NCBI RefSeq assembly: GCF_900086715.1
Contig: NZ_FLKH01000012.1
Location: 1-64,000 of the forward strand
From: Gracilibacillus timonensis
GTDB taxonomy: Bacteria; Bacillota; Bacilli; Bacillales; Amphibacillaceae
Length of the DNA stretch: 64,000 nt
Direction: 5' to 3'
Within the stretch, counting starts at the first letter, position 1. Each line of letters begins with the position of its first letter. Shown in pieces: positions 18,477-29,466 of this stretch. Under the pieces are notes generated by a model. The model ran no database searches and was not told the origin of the DNA. It worked only from the letters and a program-made list of their open reading frames with translations. A program made the translations under genes and the position numbers.

Positions 18477-21400
18477 TTGAAAAAATATCTGAGTTTATGG
18501 CTGATTTTCTTGCTGTTGATCCAGACAGCCGCTTCGGGTATGCTTCCGGCACAACTCGTGCAGGCACAGGAATCGCAGAATTCGATTTTTCAAGAACCTG
18601 CCGTAGTGGAAACGTCGGATGGCCGGGAATTACATATTGATTGGTCGTTAGCTGATCAAGAGATAATCCCAGGCGATTTGATTGCGTTAGAATCACCAAT
18701 TGCCCTTGAAGTAGAGGACGGCAATTTAACAGCCGAAGAAACAGAGATTGCCGATTATAGCGTAGACGGACAATCTATTTCTGTTACTTTTTCAGAAGCC
18801 GCATTGGATTATCCTGAAGCGGAAGGGACGTTAGTATTAACCGTTGACGAACCAGAAGCTGTAGAAGAAACCAATGCAGAAGCAGAAGAAGCTGTGGAAG
18901 AGCAAGATCCCGCTGCAGAGGAAGAAGATGAAGTAACAGGGCAGGAAGAGAGCGGTTTTGAAGAAGAAACACCAGTATCAGAAGCAGAAGGAACAGAGGA
19001 AAATGTAGAAGAAGAAGGTGTGGAGGAGCAAGAATCTTCAGAAACTGAAAAAACAGAGCAAGAAGTAACAGGGGAAGAAGCAAATAATGAGAACAAAGAA
19101 GCCGAAGAAACTACCAAATCTGAGTTTGAAGAGGTTGAGGCGGATGTAGATCAGACAGAGGATATACCAGACATTGGAACTTCAAGCATTCAGCCACTTA
19201 GAGCATTAGGTAATATCTTTACTTTTGAATCTCTTACAATTGATAATGGTGTTGTTGGAGACGGAGATATTATTGAAATAGCAGATGGTACCATCGCTGA
19301 CCTTAGATTTAGTTGGCATACACAGGGACTTAATGCTCAAGCTGGTGATACAGCAGAAATCGAACTTTCTGATGCCTTTAAAATGGTAACTACACCAACT
19401 CAAGATCTCATAGTTGATGGAACAAACGTAGGAACTTACCATGTTGAAAATGGTGTTCTAAAATTTGAGTTTAATGAAGGCATTGAAACTTCCGACGTTC
19501 AAAATGGATTTGTCAACCTTGGTTTAGAGTTCAATATGGAGAAATTTAGAGAAAATATTGAACAAGAAATTCCATTTAATGACGGTCACGAAAATAATAT
19601 AACCGTTATTGCAAAACCAAATATAGACCACAGTGGTATTGACAAGGAAGGACATCCTGATACAGAGCATGATGCAAGAGAGGTCACCTGGACAATCGAT
19701 GTGATCAATACCAATGATGAAGAGATAACAGACGCAACATTAGCGGATAACATTCCCGATGGATTAGGAGAAGCTAGAGATTTTGTGATTCATGAGTTAA
19801 GTGTAGGGTATGATGGAGATATAAGAGAAGGTGACGATGTAACATCTACGCTAAATCCATCTGCATTTCCAATTGATTTAGGCAATGTTGCACCTTTTAA
19901 TGGTTATCGCGTGCAGTATACAACAACTATTGAAAATTATGCAGCAGAATCATTTACCAATGAGGCCACTTTTGAATACGGTGAAGAAAGTTTACCTGCC
20001 GATGCTACCATTGATGGATTAACAAGAAGTAATCCAATTGAAAAGGATGGCTGGCAAGTTGAAGATAGCGATGTTATTCAGTGGCAAATTGATGTCAATA
20101 AAAATGGAAGTATCATTCGTGAAGCAATTGTAGAAGATAGCTTGCCTGAGGGTTTAACCGTAGACCCAAACAGTATTGAAGTAGTAAGAATTACACAAAA
20201 CGGAGATACTTGGAGTGAAGGAGACCCCCATGAGAATTTATTTACAGAATTCCCGATAAACTTAGGTGCATTAGGGCAAGATGACACCTATCGAATTAAG
20301 TTTAAATCAAATGTTAATTGGTCAGAAGTTAATGATAGTGATTATCAAAGAGAAAATGGTTTCCAAAATGAGGTAACTTTAAAAGATGGTGAAGATGAAT
20401 TAAATAATGATGACGCAACAGTTAACATTGTGAGAGATCCTGTTCTTCGTAAAGTAGGGGCTTCCAATGTAGATTATGATAACAAAACAGTTACCTGGAC
20501 CATTCATGTCAATGAAGCGGGCCATTCAATTGGAAATGTTGTGTTAACAGATTTAATTCCAGGAGGATTAGCCATTACAGCTGATGACATTGTGATCAGA
20601 GACGAGAATGAGGCAATATATATTCCAAACGACATTGAAATTAACCCTGACGCCGATGGTGGAACAGCAGTGGAAATCAACTTAGGAAATGTCGGTACAA
20701 AACATCTTAAAATTGAATACACCACTGCAATTACCGATTTCACTATCAATAATTTTAATAATAGCGTTGGCATGATAGGTGATGGTATTGGTGAAGACGG
20801 AGAAAATAGTAATGCAGAAATCCGACCAGAAGGAAACACGTATGATAAAAGTTTTGCAGGAATAGCCTACAACCAGAAAACAATGGATTGGCAACTAACT
20901 GTAAACCCTAGAAGAGAAGCAATCGATTCATTAGTAATAGAAGATACTTTCCCTAATAGGGGGATGATTTTATTACCAGGTTCAGTCGAAGTGCAACATG
21001 CTGGAGAGTCACTTGTAGAAGGTACAGATTATACGCTTGTCCCTCGAACAGAAGATGGTGAAACTGGCTATCACAAAGGTTTTACTATCGAATTTCTAGC
21101 TAATGCATTACCATTAGATGGTGGGCAATTAGTTGTGAATTATACAACTTCTTATGACCCGCAAAGAGTAGTTGATGGAAATACATTAGATCCACATGTG
21201 CGTGATGGAGAGCAAGATAGAGTATATCATAATCGTGTTAATTTTAATGGCGATACGGAAAATGATAATCCCATTGATGAAACTCGTAGTGCTGATACAA
21301 CAGTAAGAGTAGACTCTTGGAACAGTGGTAAAAAAGAAGGGCAATTAATTAGTGTAGACAGTGAAGGTAACATAGTTGAAGAGAATGATTGGGTTAGCGG

Positions 21401-24400
21401 TAATGAAAGAAGAATTGCTTGGCAACTATACACAAACTATCAGCAACAAGACCTTGGAGAAAATGTCAGCATTACTGATACCTTAGGTTATACAGGGGAG
21501 ATCGATGCAGATCGTATTCGAATTTCTGTTTATGATGTAGATGCTAATGGTGAAACTACTATTACAGATAATGTACTGAGCCCGAGCGAATATTCAGTAG
21601 TAGTGAATGGAAACGAGTTCACCATCACTTTTAACAACGAAGTAACCGAAAGATATGTAATTGAATTCACTACATCCGTACCAGATATCTCAGAATCAAA
21701 TTATATTAACAACGCAATAGTTGAGGTTGAAGGTGAACCTTATCATTATGAAGCCACTATCAACTACAATGAGCATAATGACTTCTTGAAGAAAAGTACA
21801 ATCGGTTTAGATGGTAATCAAGTATTTACCGGTGATGAAGTGGAGTGGGAAGCAACAGTCAACGAAAGTCTATCCATTATTCAGAATGCTGTGATTACAG
21901 ATACCATTAGTGCAGGGCATGTTTATAAAGAAGATAGTCTTGAAATTTTCAGATCACATGATCAAGAAAATGCCTTAGAAGAAGGTATTGATTATGACCT
22001 TGAAGTTGTAGCGATAACGGATGAAAATGATGAACTTACTGGTGAAACAAACCTAGTTATCGACATGACTGAAGATTTAAAAGACACCTTAGTCTTACGG
22101 TATACTACGGTTGTAACTGAAACGGATGGTAATATTGGTAATAAAATCTCTTTAGATGGAACCTCTATTGAGAGACAAGAGCAAGAATCTAATCAATTAA
22201 ATGCTAGGCAATTTTCTGACGCAGGCGGTGAATGGGCAGCGAATAGAGGCGCCTTAAGTGTTGCGAAAATAGATGCGGAGACTGAAGAAACAATTACCAA
22301 CGAAGCGACCTTCACCTTATGGTATGAGCTAAATGGGGAAAGAGTTCAATATACACAAGAAGAGGCATTTACGACAGTAGATGGTGTTCTTGAAATTGGA
22401 AATCTACCACTTAGAACTTATTATCTAGTAGAAGAAGACGCACCAGCAGGATATGTTCTCTCAGAAGATGAAATAGAATTTGTTGTTGACACAGCTTATA
22501 ATAACAATGAAGAGAACATTGTATCGAATACCTTCGAAAACACCAAGGAAAAAATCAACGTAACAGGCACGAAAGAATGGCAAGGCGGTGAAAATCAACG
22601 CCCTGAATCCATCGAGCTGCAATTATACAGAGATGGAGAAGCACTTGGCGATCCGGTAACCTTGGAAGACAGTGAAACAGAATATACGTGGTATGATCTT
22701 GATAGAACCGATATCGATGGCAATGCGTACGAATATATCGTCGATGAAGTCAATGTTCCAGACAACTACGAAAAATCTGTTTCCGATGATGGATTAACGA
22801 TTACCAATGAATACGTATCTCCAACCACGGATATTTCCGTCGAAAAATCATGGGTGGATGCAGAAGATCAGGATGGTAATCGTCCAGAATCGGTTGAAGT
22901 CGCACTCTTTGCAAATGGTGAGGAAACAGATAAGGAAAACATCACGCTGAGTAATGACAATGAATGGCAAGCTTCTTTTACAGAACTGCCAGAGTTTGAT
23001 AACAGTGGGTCTGCAATTATCTACACCGTTGAAGAAGTAAATGTGCCAGAGGAGTATGAGAGTGATGTTACTGGTGATGCTACAGACGGGTTTGTCATCA
23101 CAAACAGCTATACACCAGGTAAAGTAGATATCCCGGTAGAAAAAGTTTGGGATGACGCTAATAATCAGGATGGCAATCGTCCGGATGGCATTAGAGTAAA
23201 CCTGTTGGCAGATGGAGAAGAAACATCTCGAAATATCATCTTGAATGAATCAAACAATTGGGAAGCTTCGTTTACTGATTTAGATGAGTATCAAGATGGA
23301 GAACAGATTGAATATACCGTTGCGGAATCCAATGTTCCGGATGAGTATGAAAGTGCCGTTGGCGGAAATGCTGAAGATGGTTATACCATCACAAACAGCT
23401 ACACACCAGAAGTAACAGATATTACGGTGGAAAAAGCTTGGGACGATGCCAATAATCAAGATGGTGAACGTCCAGACAGCATTACGATCCATCTGTATGA
23501 TAATGATCATTCAGAATTTGTAGCAAGCGAAGAAATAACAGCAGATGAAGATGGTAATTGGTCGCACGTCTTTGAGAATTTACCAAAATATCGTGACGGC
23601 GTAGAAATCGCATACAGCATAGCAGAGGATACGGTAGAAGATTATTCCACTTCTATTTCTAATAATAGTGATGGAACATTTACCGTAACGAATGAACATA
23701 CGCCAGAGCAGACTTCGGTTACCGTCAATAAACTCTGGGACGATGCCAATAATCAAGATGGCGAGCGTCCAGACAGCATTCGCGTTCAATTGCTCGCAGA
23801 CGGTGAACCATTAGGAAATACGGTGCTCGTTACAGCAGGAGATAACTGGTCCTATACATGGTCTGGTTTAGATGCGAACCGTGATGGCGGGGAAACGATT
23901 GAATATACTGTCAAGGAAGTCGATGTTCCAACAGGATATGAGTCGGAAATAAACGATGAAAATCACGGTGCTATTACGATTACCAACAATTATGAGCCGG
24001 AATTGATTAATATCCCGGTAGAAAAGGAATGGGATGACGCCAATAACCAAGATGGCAATCGACCAGACAGTATCACGCTTAACGTTGTCAATGGAGCTTC
24101 TGAAATTGTTAAAACAGCAGAAGTAACTCCAGACGAAGATGGTAATTGGTCTCATGTATTTGAAGACTTACCTAAATACCAAGACGGTAATGAAATCGAA
24201 TATCGTGTGACAGAAGATGCCATTGAAGGCTACTCTGTAACTACCGAAAAACAAGCAGATGGATTTGTCATCATCAACAGTTATACACCAGAACAAAAAT
24301 CATTAACTGTTGTAAAAGGCTGGGAAGATGGTGACAACCAAGATGGTGTTCGTCCAGATAATGTCACCGTTCAATTATTCGCTGATGAAGAACCTGCTGG

Positions 24401-27400
24401 AAACCCTGTTCGTTTATCACAAGAAAATGATTGGACCCATACATGGACCGAATTGAATGTTAACCAAAACGGTGAGCCAATCCATTATACGGTGGAAGAA
24501 ACAGAAATCCCAGAAGGCTATGAAGAACCGACAGTAACAGAACAAAATGGCAATGTGCTGATTACAAACAACCGCACGCTAGATACAGTAGACATCCCTG
24601 TTACCAAAGAATGGAATGATGCAGAGGATCAAGATGGAGTCCGTCCAGACAATGTAACAGTACAAGTTATCAATGATCGATCAGAAGTCGTTGATACTGT
24701 TGAATTAAATGAAGAAAACAATTGGACCCATACCTTTGAAAATTTACCAAAAAACCGTAACCAAGGTGAAGAAATTGGTTATCGTGTAACCGAAGATACA
24801 GTGGAAGGTTATTCCACAGAAATAGAAATAAGTGAAGATGATGAACGAATAATCACTAATGCTTATACACCAGAACAAACTTCGGTCACCGTTACCAAAG
24901 GCTGGCAAGATAACGATAATCAAGATGGCCTCCGTTCTGAACAAGTAGAAGTTCAATTGTATGCAGGAGAAGACGCAATTGGTGATACAGTTGCCTTGTC
25001 TGCAGAAAATGATTGGATGCATACGTGGTCAGGTTTGGACACTTATCAAAACGGTGGAGAAGAAATTGACTATACGGTTCAAGAAGTATCTATACCGGAC
25101 GGCTATGAAGTTTCTGTCAATGATGAGGATCATGGAAATATCATATTAACCAACCATCACACACCAGAACAAACCAGTATTAATATCTCTAAAACATGGA
25201 ATGACGCCAATAACCAAGATGGTATTCGTCCAGATTCGATTACAGTGAATTTATTTGCTGATGACGAAAAAATCGCCTCCATCGAATTAAATGAATCCAA
25301 CAACTGGCAAGCAAATATCACCGAGCTAGATAAATTTAAAAAAGGTGAATTAATCGACTATACGGTGGAAGAACTAACCGTGGATGGTTATGAATCCGAA
25401 ACAACCGGAAATGCAGCCGATGGTTATATCATTACTAATATCCATGAACCAGAGCTAATTGATTTAGCAGGAACGAAAGAATGGAATGATGGTAACAATC
25501 ACCATGACCAACGTCCAGACTCCATCACCGTTAATCTTTTAGCTAATGGAGAGAAAGTAGATTCTGTTGAAGTAACATCAGAAACAGATTGGACATTCGT
25601 ATTTACAAACCAGCCAAAATTCGAGAATGGCGAAGGAATTAATTACACCGTTGTCGAAGAAAAAGTAGATGGCTACGTGAGCTCTGTCGATGTAAAAGAT
25701 CTGAATAATGTCGTCATTGTGAACCGCCCTGAAAAAGTAAGCGTCGGCGACTACGTCTGGTTCGATGAAAACCGAGATGGTCTGCAAGATGATACAGACA
25801 TTCCAGTCGAAGGTGTTGTATTAACACTTGAAGATGAAGATGGCAATCTAGTAACCGATGTATATGGTGATCCAGTAGAACCAACCACTACTGATGATGA
25901 AGGTTGGTATACATTCGACAATCTGCCAATCGATCATACGTACACTGTTCGCATTGATCGTGAGGCATCGGAGGACGCCTTAAGAGGTTACGAACCAACA
26001 TTGCATGAAGAAGGAGACGACAATGCAGTTGACTCCTCAACATGGGAAGCCACTTCTCGTCACTTAACAGAGGACGAAGAACGAGATCCAACCTTAGATT
26101 TCGGTTTCGTTAAATCGAAGAGAGTAAGTGTCGGCGACTATGTTTGGTACGATGAGAACCGAGATGGTCTGCAAGATGACACAGACATTCCAGTCGAAGG
26201 TGTTGTATTAACGATTGAAGATGAAGACGGTAATCCAGTAACCGATGTGTACGGAGAGCTAGTCGGACCAACCACAACGGATGAAAATGGCTGGTATACA
26301 TTTGATGATTTACCAGCAGATCATACGTATACGGTTCACATTGATCGTGAAAAATCGGCAGACGTTCTACAAGATTACGAACCAACGTTGGATGAAGAAG
26401 GAGACGACAATGCAGTTGACTCCTCAACATGGGAAGCCACTTCTCGTCACCTAACAGAAGACGAAGAGCGTGACCCAACCCTAGACTTTGGCTTTGTAAG
26501 AGTAGTAACTGATCTATCAGGAACGAAAACATGGAATGATGCCGATAATCAAGATGGCAAACGCCCAGATTCGATCATGGTTCATCTTTTAGCAAATGGA
26601 AAAGAAGTAGATTCTGTTGAAGTAACAGCAGAAACAGATTGGACATTTGCGTTTATCAATCAGCCAAAACTTGAGAATGGCGAAGAAATTAATTACACCG
26701 TTCAAGAAGACAATGTAGAAGGTTATTCAGCTGCGATGGATGGCATGAATATCACCAACAGTTATACGCCAGAACAAACCAGTATCAATGTGGTGAAACA
26801 CTGGAACGACGGTAATTATAAAGAGGTACGCCCAAAGGCTATTACCATTAATTTATTAGCCGATGGTGAAAAAGTAGATTCTAGAGAGTTAAACAAATCG
26901 AACAACTGGCAAGCTGATTTTACTGGCTTAGATCTCTTTGCCGACGGAGAAGAAATTGACTATACCGTTGAAGAAGAAGAAGTTACAGGCTATGTGAGCT
27001 CTGTCGAAGTAAAAGATTCGAGCAACGTAATCATCGTGAACAGTCCCAAGAAAGTAAGTGTCGGCGACTATGTTTGGTACGATGAGAACAAAAATGGTTT
27101 GCAGGATGAAACAGACATCCCAATCGAAGGTGTGGTACTAACGATTGAGGATGAAGATGGTAATCCGGTAACCGATGTGTACGGTAATCTAGTTGGACCA
27201 ACCACCACCGATGAAGATGGCTGGTATACATTCAACGATTTACCGATCGATAATACGTATATTGTTCGCATTGATCGAGAAGCATCAGCTAAGGCGTTGG
27301 AGGGATATGTACCAACCTTAGAAGGAGTAGGCGATGATATCACGATCGACTCTTCTACTTGGTTTGCAACTTCTCGTCATTTAACAGAAGACGAAGAACG

Positions 27401-27713
27401 TGATCCAACGCTAGACTTTGGTTTTGTCAAAGAGGAACTTGGAGAGCCAGAATCTCCTGATCCAGCAGATCCGGCGAAACCAGCAGATCCTGGAGATCCA
27501 GAGGAACCGACTAAGCCTGAAGATCCAGAAACAACCGATCCAGGTGAAGGGGACACCGAGAGCACTACTGATCAACCAGGATCCGATGAAACAGGTGATG
27601 GTGAATTGCCAGCGACAGCAACCAACACCTTCAATTTGTTACTAATCGGTTTAGCTTTAACAATCTTAGGCGGCGCATCCATCTTGATCGCCAAACGCAG
27701 AAAAGAGTCCTAA
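18477..27713 (+). CDS. giant LPXTG-type cell-wall adhesin with Cna-B and SdrD-B repeats
   Basis: A 3078-residue surface protein starting at TTG after AAAGGAGAT. The signal peptide (about 1-30) is followed by a Glu-rich segment (about 120-225). Next come about six collagen-binding/DUF11-like beta modules (about 230-1250; repeated WTI-V, LPEGL-type and I-YTT motifs) and a SpaA-like domain near 1255-1350. Eleven Cna-B repeats of about 95 residues follow (VEK-W-DANNQDG-RPDSI ... YTV-E ... ITNSYTPE, with the Lys, Glu and Asn needed for isopeptide bonds). Then come two SdrD-B domains (VSVGDYVWFDENRDGLQDD), two more Cna-B, a third SdrD-B, a Pro/Asp-rich spacer, LPATA at 3044-3048, a membrane helix and RRKES. 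LPATA rather than LPATG suggests a particular sortase. No sortase gene is in the window. Probable role: adhesion or biofilm. Confidence 0.93.
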   Translation: MKKYLSLWLIFLLLIQTAASGMLPAQLVQAQESQNSIFQEPAVVETSDGRELHIDWSLADQEIIPGDLIALESPIALEVEDGNLTAEETEIADYSVDGQSISVTFSEAALDYPEAEGTLVLTVDEPEAVEETNAEAEEAVEEQDPAAEEEDEVTGQEESGFEEETPVSEAEGTEENVEEEGVEEQESSETEKTEQEVTGEEANNENKEAEETTKSEFEEVEADVDQTEDIPDIGTSSIQPLRALGNIFTFESLTIDNGVVGDGDIIEIADGTIADLRFSWHTQGLNAQAGDTAEIELSDAFKMVTTPTQDLIVDGTNVGTYHVENGVLKFEFNEGIETSDVQNGFVNLGLEFNMEKFRENIEQEIPFNDGHENNITVIAKPNIDHSGIDKEGHPDTEHDAREVTWTIDVINTNDEEITDATLADNIPDGLGEARDFVIHELSVGYDGDIREGDDVTSTLNPSAFPIDLGNVAPFNGYRVQYTTTIENYAAESFTNEATFEYGEESLPADATIDGLTRSNPIEKDGWQVEDSDVIQWQIDVNKNGSIIREAIVEDSLPEGLTVDPNSIEVVRITQNGDTWSEGDPHENLFTEFPINLGALGQDDTYRIKFKSNVNWSEVNDSDYQRENGFQNEVTLKDGEDELNNDDATVNIVRDPVLRKVGASNVDYDNKTVTWTIHVNEAGHSIGNVVLTDLIPGGLAITADDIVIRDENEAIYIPNDIEINPDADGGTAVEINLGNVGTKHLKIEYTTAITDFTINNFNNSVGMIGDGIGEDGENSNAEIRPEGNTYDKSFAGIAYNQKTMDWQLTVNPRREAIDSLVIEDTFPNRGMILLPGSVEVQHAGESLVEGTDYTLVPRTEDGETGYHKGFTIEFLANALPLDGGQLVVNYTTSYDPQRVVDGNTLDPHVRDGEQDRVYHNRVNFNGDTENDNPIDETRSADTTVRVDSWNSGKKEGQLISVDSEGNIVEENDWVSGNERRIAWQLYTNYQQQDLGENVSITDTLGYTGEIDADRIRISVYDVDANGETTITDNVLSPSEYSVVVNGNEFTITFNNEVTERYVIEFTTSVPDISESNYINNAIVEVEGEPYHYEATINYNEHNDFLKKSTIGLDGNQVFTGDEVEWEATVNESLSIIQNAVITDTISAGHVYKEDSLEIFRSHDQENALEEGIDYDLEVVAITDENDELTGETNLVIDMTEDLKDTLVLRYTTVVTETDGNIGNKISLDGTSIERQEQESNQLNARQFSDAGGEWAANRGALSVAKIDAETEETITNEATFTLWYELNGERVQYTQEEAFTTVDGVLEIGNLPLRTYYLVEEDAPAGYVLSEDEIEFVVDTAYNNNEENIVSNTFENTKEKINVTGTKEWQGGENQRPESIELQLYRDGEALGDPVTLEDSETEYTWYDLDRTDIDGNAYEYIVDEVNVPDNYEKSVSDDGLTITNEYVSPTTDISVEKSWVDAEDQDGNRPESVEVALFANGEETDKENITLSNDNEWQASFTELPEFDNSGSAIIYTVEEVNVPEEYESDVTGDATDGFVITNSYTPGKVDIPVEKVWDDANNQDGNRPDGIRVNLLADGEETSRNIILNESNNWEASFTDLDEYQDGEQIEYTVAESNVPDEYESAVGGNAEDGYTITNSYTPEVTDITVEKAWDDANNQDGERPDSITIHLYDNDHSEFVASEEITADEDGNWSHVFENLPKYRDGVEIAYSIAEDTVEDYSTSISNNSDGTFTVTNEHTPEQTSVTVNKLWDDANNQDGERPDSIRVQLLADGEPLGNTVLVTAGDNWSYTWSGLDANRDGGETIEYTVKEVDVPTGYESEINDENHGAITITNNYEPELINIPVEKEWDDANNQDGNRPDSITLNVVNGASEIVKTAEVTPDEDGNWSHVFEDLPKYQDGNEIEYRVTEDAIEGYSVTTEKQADGFVIINSYTPEQKSLTVVKGWEDGDNQDGVRPDNVTVQLFADEEPAGNPVRLSQENDWTHTWTELNVNQNGEPIHYTVEETEIPEGYEEPTVTEQNGNVLITNNRTLDTVDIPVTKEWNDAEDQDGVRPDNVTVQVINDRSEVVDTVELNEENNWTHTFENLPKNRNQGEEIGYRVTEDTVEGYSTEIEISEDDERIITNAYTPEQTSVTVTKGWQDNDNQDGLRSEQVEVQLYAGEDAIGDTVALSAENDWMHTWSGLDTYQNGGEEIDYTVQEVSIPDGYEVSVNDEDHGNIILTNHHTPEQTSINISKTWNDANNQDGIRPDSITVNLFADDEKIASIELNESNNWQANITELDKFKKGELIDYTVEELTVDGYESETTGNAADGYIITNIHEPELIDLAGTKEWNDGNNHHDQRPDSITVNLLANGEKVDSVEVTSETDWTFVFTNQPKFENGEGINYTVVEEKVDGYVSSVDVKDLNNVVIVNRPEKVSVGDYVWFDENRDGLQDDTDIPVEGVVLTLEDEDGNLVTDVYGDPVEPTTTDDEGWYTFDNLPIDHTYTVRIDREASEDALRGYEPTLHEEGDDNAVDSSTWEATSRHLTEDEERDPTLDFGFVKSKRVSVGDYVWYDENRDGLQDDTDIPVEGVVLTIEDEDGNPVTDVYGELVGPTTTDENGWYTFDDLPADHTYTVHIDREKSADVLQDYEPTLDEEGDDNAVDSSTWEATSRHLTEDEERDPTLDFGFVRVVTDLSGTKTWNDADNQDGKRPDSIMVHLLANGKEVDSVEVTAETDWTFAFINQPKLENGEEINYTVQEDNVEGYSAAMDGMNITNSYTPEQTSINVVKHWNDGNYKEVRPKAITINLLADGEKVDSRELNKSNNWQADFTGLDLFADGEEIDYTVEEEEVTGYVSSVEVKDSSNVIIVNSPKKVSVGDYVWYDENKNGLQDETDIPIEGVVLTIEDEDGNPVTDVYGNLVGPTTTDEDGWYTFNDLPIDNTYIVRIDREASAKALEGYVPTLEGVGDDITIDSSTWFATSRHLTEDEERDPTLDFGFVKEELGEPESPDPADPAKPADPGDPEEPTKPEDPETTDPGEGDTESTTDQPGSDETGDGELPATATNTFNLLLIGLALTILGGASILIAKRRKES

Positions 27714-27725
27714 GTAAGAGATGAC

Positions 27726-27762
27726 AGAAAAGCCCTTACCATTGCGGTGAGGGCTTTTCTTC
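27726..27762 (+). terminator. terminator of the adhesin gene
   Basis: AGAAAAGCCCTTACC (27726-27740) pairs with GGTGAGGGCTTTTCT (27746-27760). Confidence 0.88.
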
Positions 27763-27846
27763 AAATAGGCTTAGAAATATGAAACGATGGAGGTTGGCAA
27801 ATAAAGCTTCATCACTTCGTGGATATTCTGACTACCACCAGAAAAA

Positions 27847-27905
27847 ATGACGCCCAAAATCTCGTCGAAAGCACGAAAAAAGATCGTCATTCCGAAAATG
27901 ACGAC
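27847..27905. repeat. single unit of the 51-bp repeat family
   Basis: ATGACGCCCAAAATC at 27847 and ATGACGACC at 27898 are 51 bases apart, and GTCATTCCGAAAATGAC forms the same small hairpin as in the array at 8237-8590. Confidence 0.7.
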
Positions 27906-27988
27906 CACAACAAGTTTTTATCTTGAGATTCTTAGCTACAAAGACTCAACGGAGTACCTTAACCAACAAATAAAACATCAACTCAGCT

Positions 27989-29110
27989 TCAGCTCTCCAT
28001 CCACTCCTGATACCATTTCCTAATGGACGGTTGAATCGAAACGTCCAAATCTTTTAAGGTTGATCTTAATAGTTTATAATGATGATGTACAAGCATGCCA
28101 TAATTCAAGGAAGCGTATAACCGCATTAATTTCCAGGCGATGGTCTCATCATCAGGTTTTATTTCCGTAATGTATGTGTACCATTCAATCGCTTTATCCA
28201 ACTGATGATGGTCAAAATAGTAGTTAGCTAGTTTAACAGTCTTGGATAGCCATATTCTTTCTATTTTATATCGTTCGGCTTCTAGCCATATATAATCATT
28301 ATTGTGTAAATAACTTCCAGGGTAAGTCTTTAATAAATCTTCATAATAACTCAAGGTATCTTCTCGAATAGACGTATCTTTTTTTAATTGTTTCTCCCAC
28401 TCCAGACGGTCAACCGTGACTCTATGTAATTCTAACAGGTAACCATCATGAATATTGGTAATCGTAATATGATTGTTAAAACTGCCAAGTGTTTTACGTA
28501 TGTGATAAATAGTGACATAGAGTTGAGCATATGCTTTCTGTAGCTCAATATCTGGCCAAAATAATTCAATCAGCTGGCTTTTCAATACACTTTGTCCTTG
28601 CTGATGTAATAAGTACAAAAATAACTCTTTCGTTTTCGATGTACGCCATTTTATTTTTCGTGTTTCCGTTTCATCAGCAAATTGGAACCTTAAATCTTGA
28701 AAGATGTCAATATGTAAATGTTTGTGAGCCGGTACTTGTTTACTTTGACTTTCAATGAGATAATCAATTCGTTTTAAGGTGACATTCAATCGTTTCACAT
28801 CAACTGGCTTAAGTAAGTAGTCTAAGGCGTGGATTTTAAATGCTTCTATGGCATACTGATCATATGCCGTGACGAAAACTAAACTAATAGCTGGGTTTAT
28901 TTCGATAATAAGTTCTGCTAATTCCAGACCGTTTATGCCAGGCATTTCAATATCCAAAAACACAATATCTGCTTGTTGAATAAGCGATTCACGCTGCTCA
29001 ATACTGGCATCTTGGAATTTGTGCATTTGTGTTATTCGATTGGTCTTTTTCAACTGGTGTTCAAGGAAATCAAGGGCTAAGGGTTCATCGTCGAATAATA
29101 AAGCTCGCAT
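27989..29110 (-). CDS. SARP-type response regulator (receiver plus BTAD-like domain)
   Basis: A 373-residue regulator. Residues 1-120 are a receiver: the acidic pair in FDDE, phospho-acceptor Asp53 in FLDIEMPG, Thr in FVTAYDQY and Lys in LKPVD. Then follows a winged helix of the OmpR/SARP kind and a C-terminal helical bacterial transcriptional activation domain with TPR-like repeats (YTYITEIKPDDETIAWKLMRLYA). The ATG at 29110 is chosen because AGGTGA precedes it; longer starts add a non-receiver leader. It is divergent from a hybrid sensor kinase that is its likely partner. The target genes are unknown; the adjacent adhesin is one candidate. Confidence 0.85.
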   Translation of the reverse strand: MRALLFDDEPLALDFLEHQLKKTNRITQMHKFQDASIEQRESLIQQADIVFLDIEMPGINGLELAELIIEINPAISLVFVTAYDQYAIEAFKIHALDYLLKPVDVKRLNVTLKRIDYLIESQSKQVPAHKHLHIDIFQDLRFQFADETETRKIKWRTSKTKELFLYLLHQQGQSVLKSQLIELFWPDIELQKAYAQLYVTIYHIRKTLGSFNNHITITNIHDGYLLELHRVTVDRLEWEKQLKKDTSIREDTLSYYEDLLKTYPGSYLHNNDYIWLEAERYKIERIWLSKTVKLANYYFDHHQLDKAIEWYTYITEIKPDDETIAWKLMRLYASLNYGMLVHHHYKLLRSTLKDLDVSIQPSIRKWYQEWMES

Positions 29111-29323
29111 GATAAATTCACCTGACCTTTTTGAGAGATTGATGTTGCTCTGGTAGTATAAAATGAGTAAATAATCGTAGTAAACAAATCTCAAATAAAA
29201 TGTATAGTATATTTTAATTATAAAGGATAAAAAAGCGTTTATAAAGAGATTGATACCTCATTCTTGGTATCAAAAACAATGATTATCTAGTGCAAAAGGA
29301 ATATAAAATCTGGTTGGGTTGTG

Positions 29324-29332
29324 TGATATAAT
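29324..29332 (+). promoter_or_regulatory. extended -10 promoter of the hybrid kinase gene
   Basis: TGATATAAT gives an extended -10 (TGn before a perfect TATAAT at 29327-29332), with no good -35. It lies 135 bases before the kinase start. The rest of the divergent region 29111-29466 shows no other clear site. Confidence 0.55.
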
Positions 29333-29466
29333 AGTGTACGAAAAAAGTTTATACTGATAAATTGAAAGATGATACTTCTAACTAAATCGCTCTCATGTTG
29401 CTGGGATGATAAAGCAGAAGAACACCAATTATGTTGAGTTCAGGGACAGGAAGAGGGAGGATGTAT

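Noticed and set aside
18784-19117. Minus-strand frames opposite the Glu-rich part of the adhesin
   Set aside because: Low-complexity shadows of the GAA/GAG-rich coding strand with no start signals.
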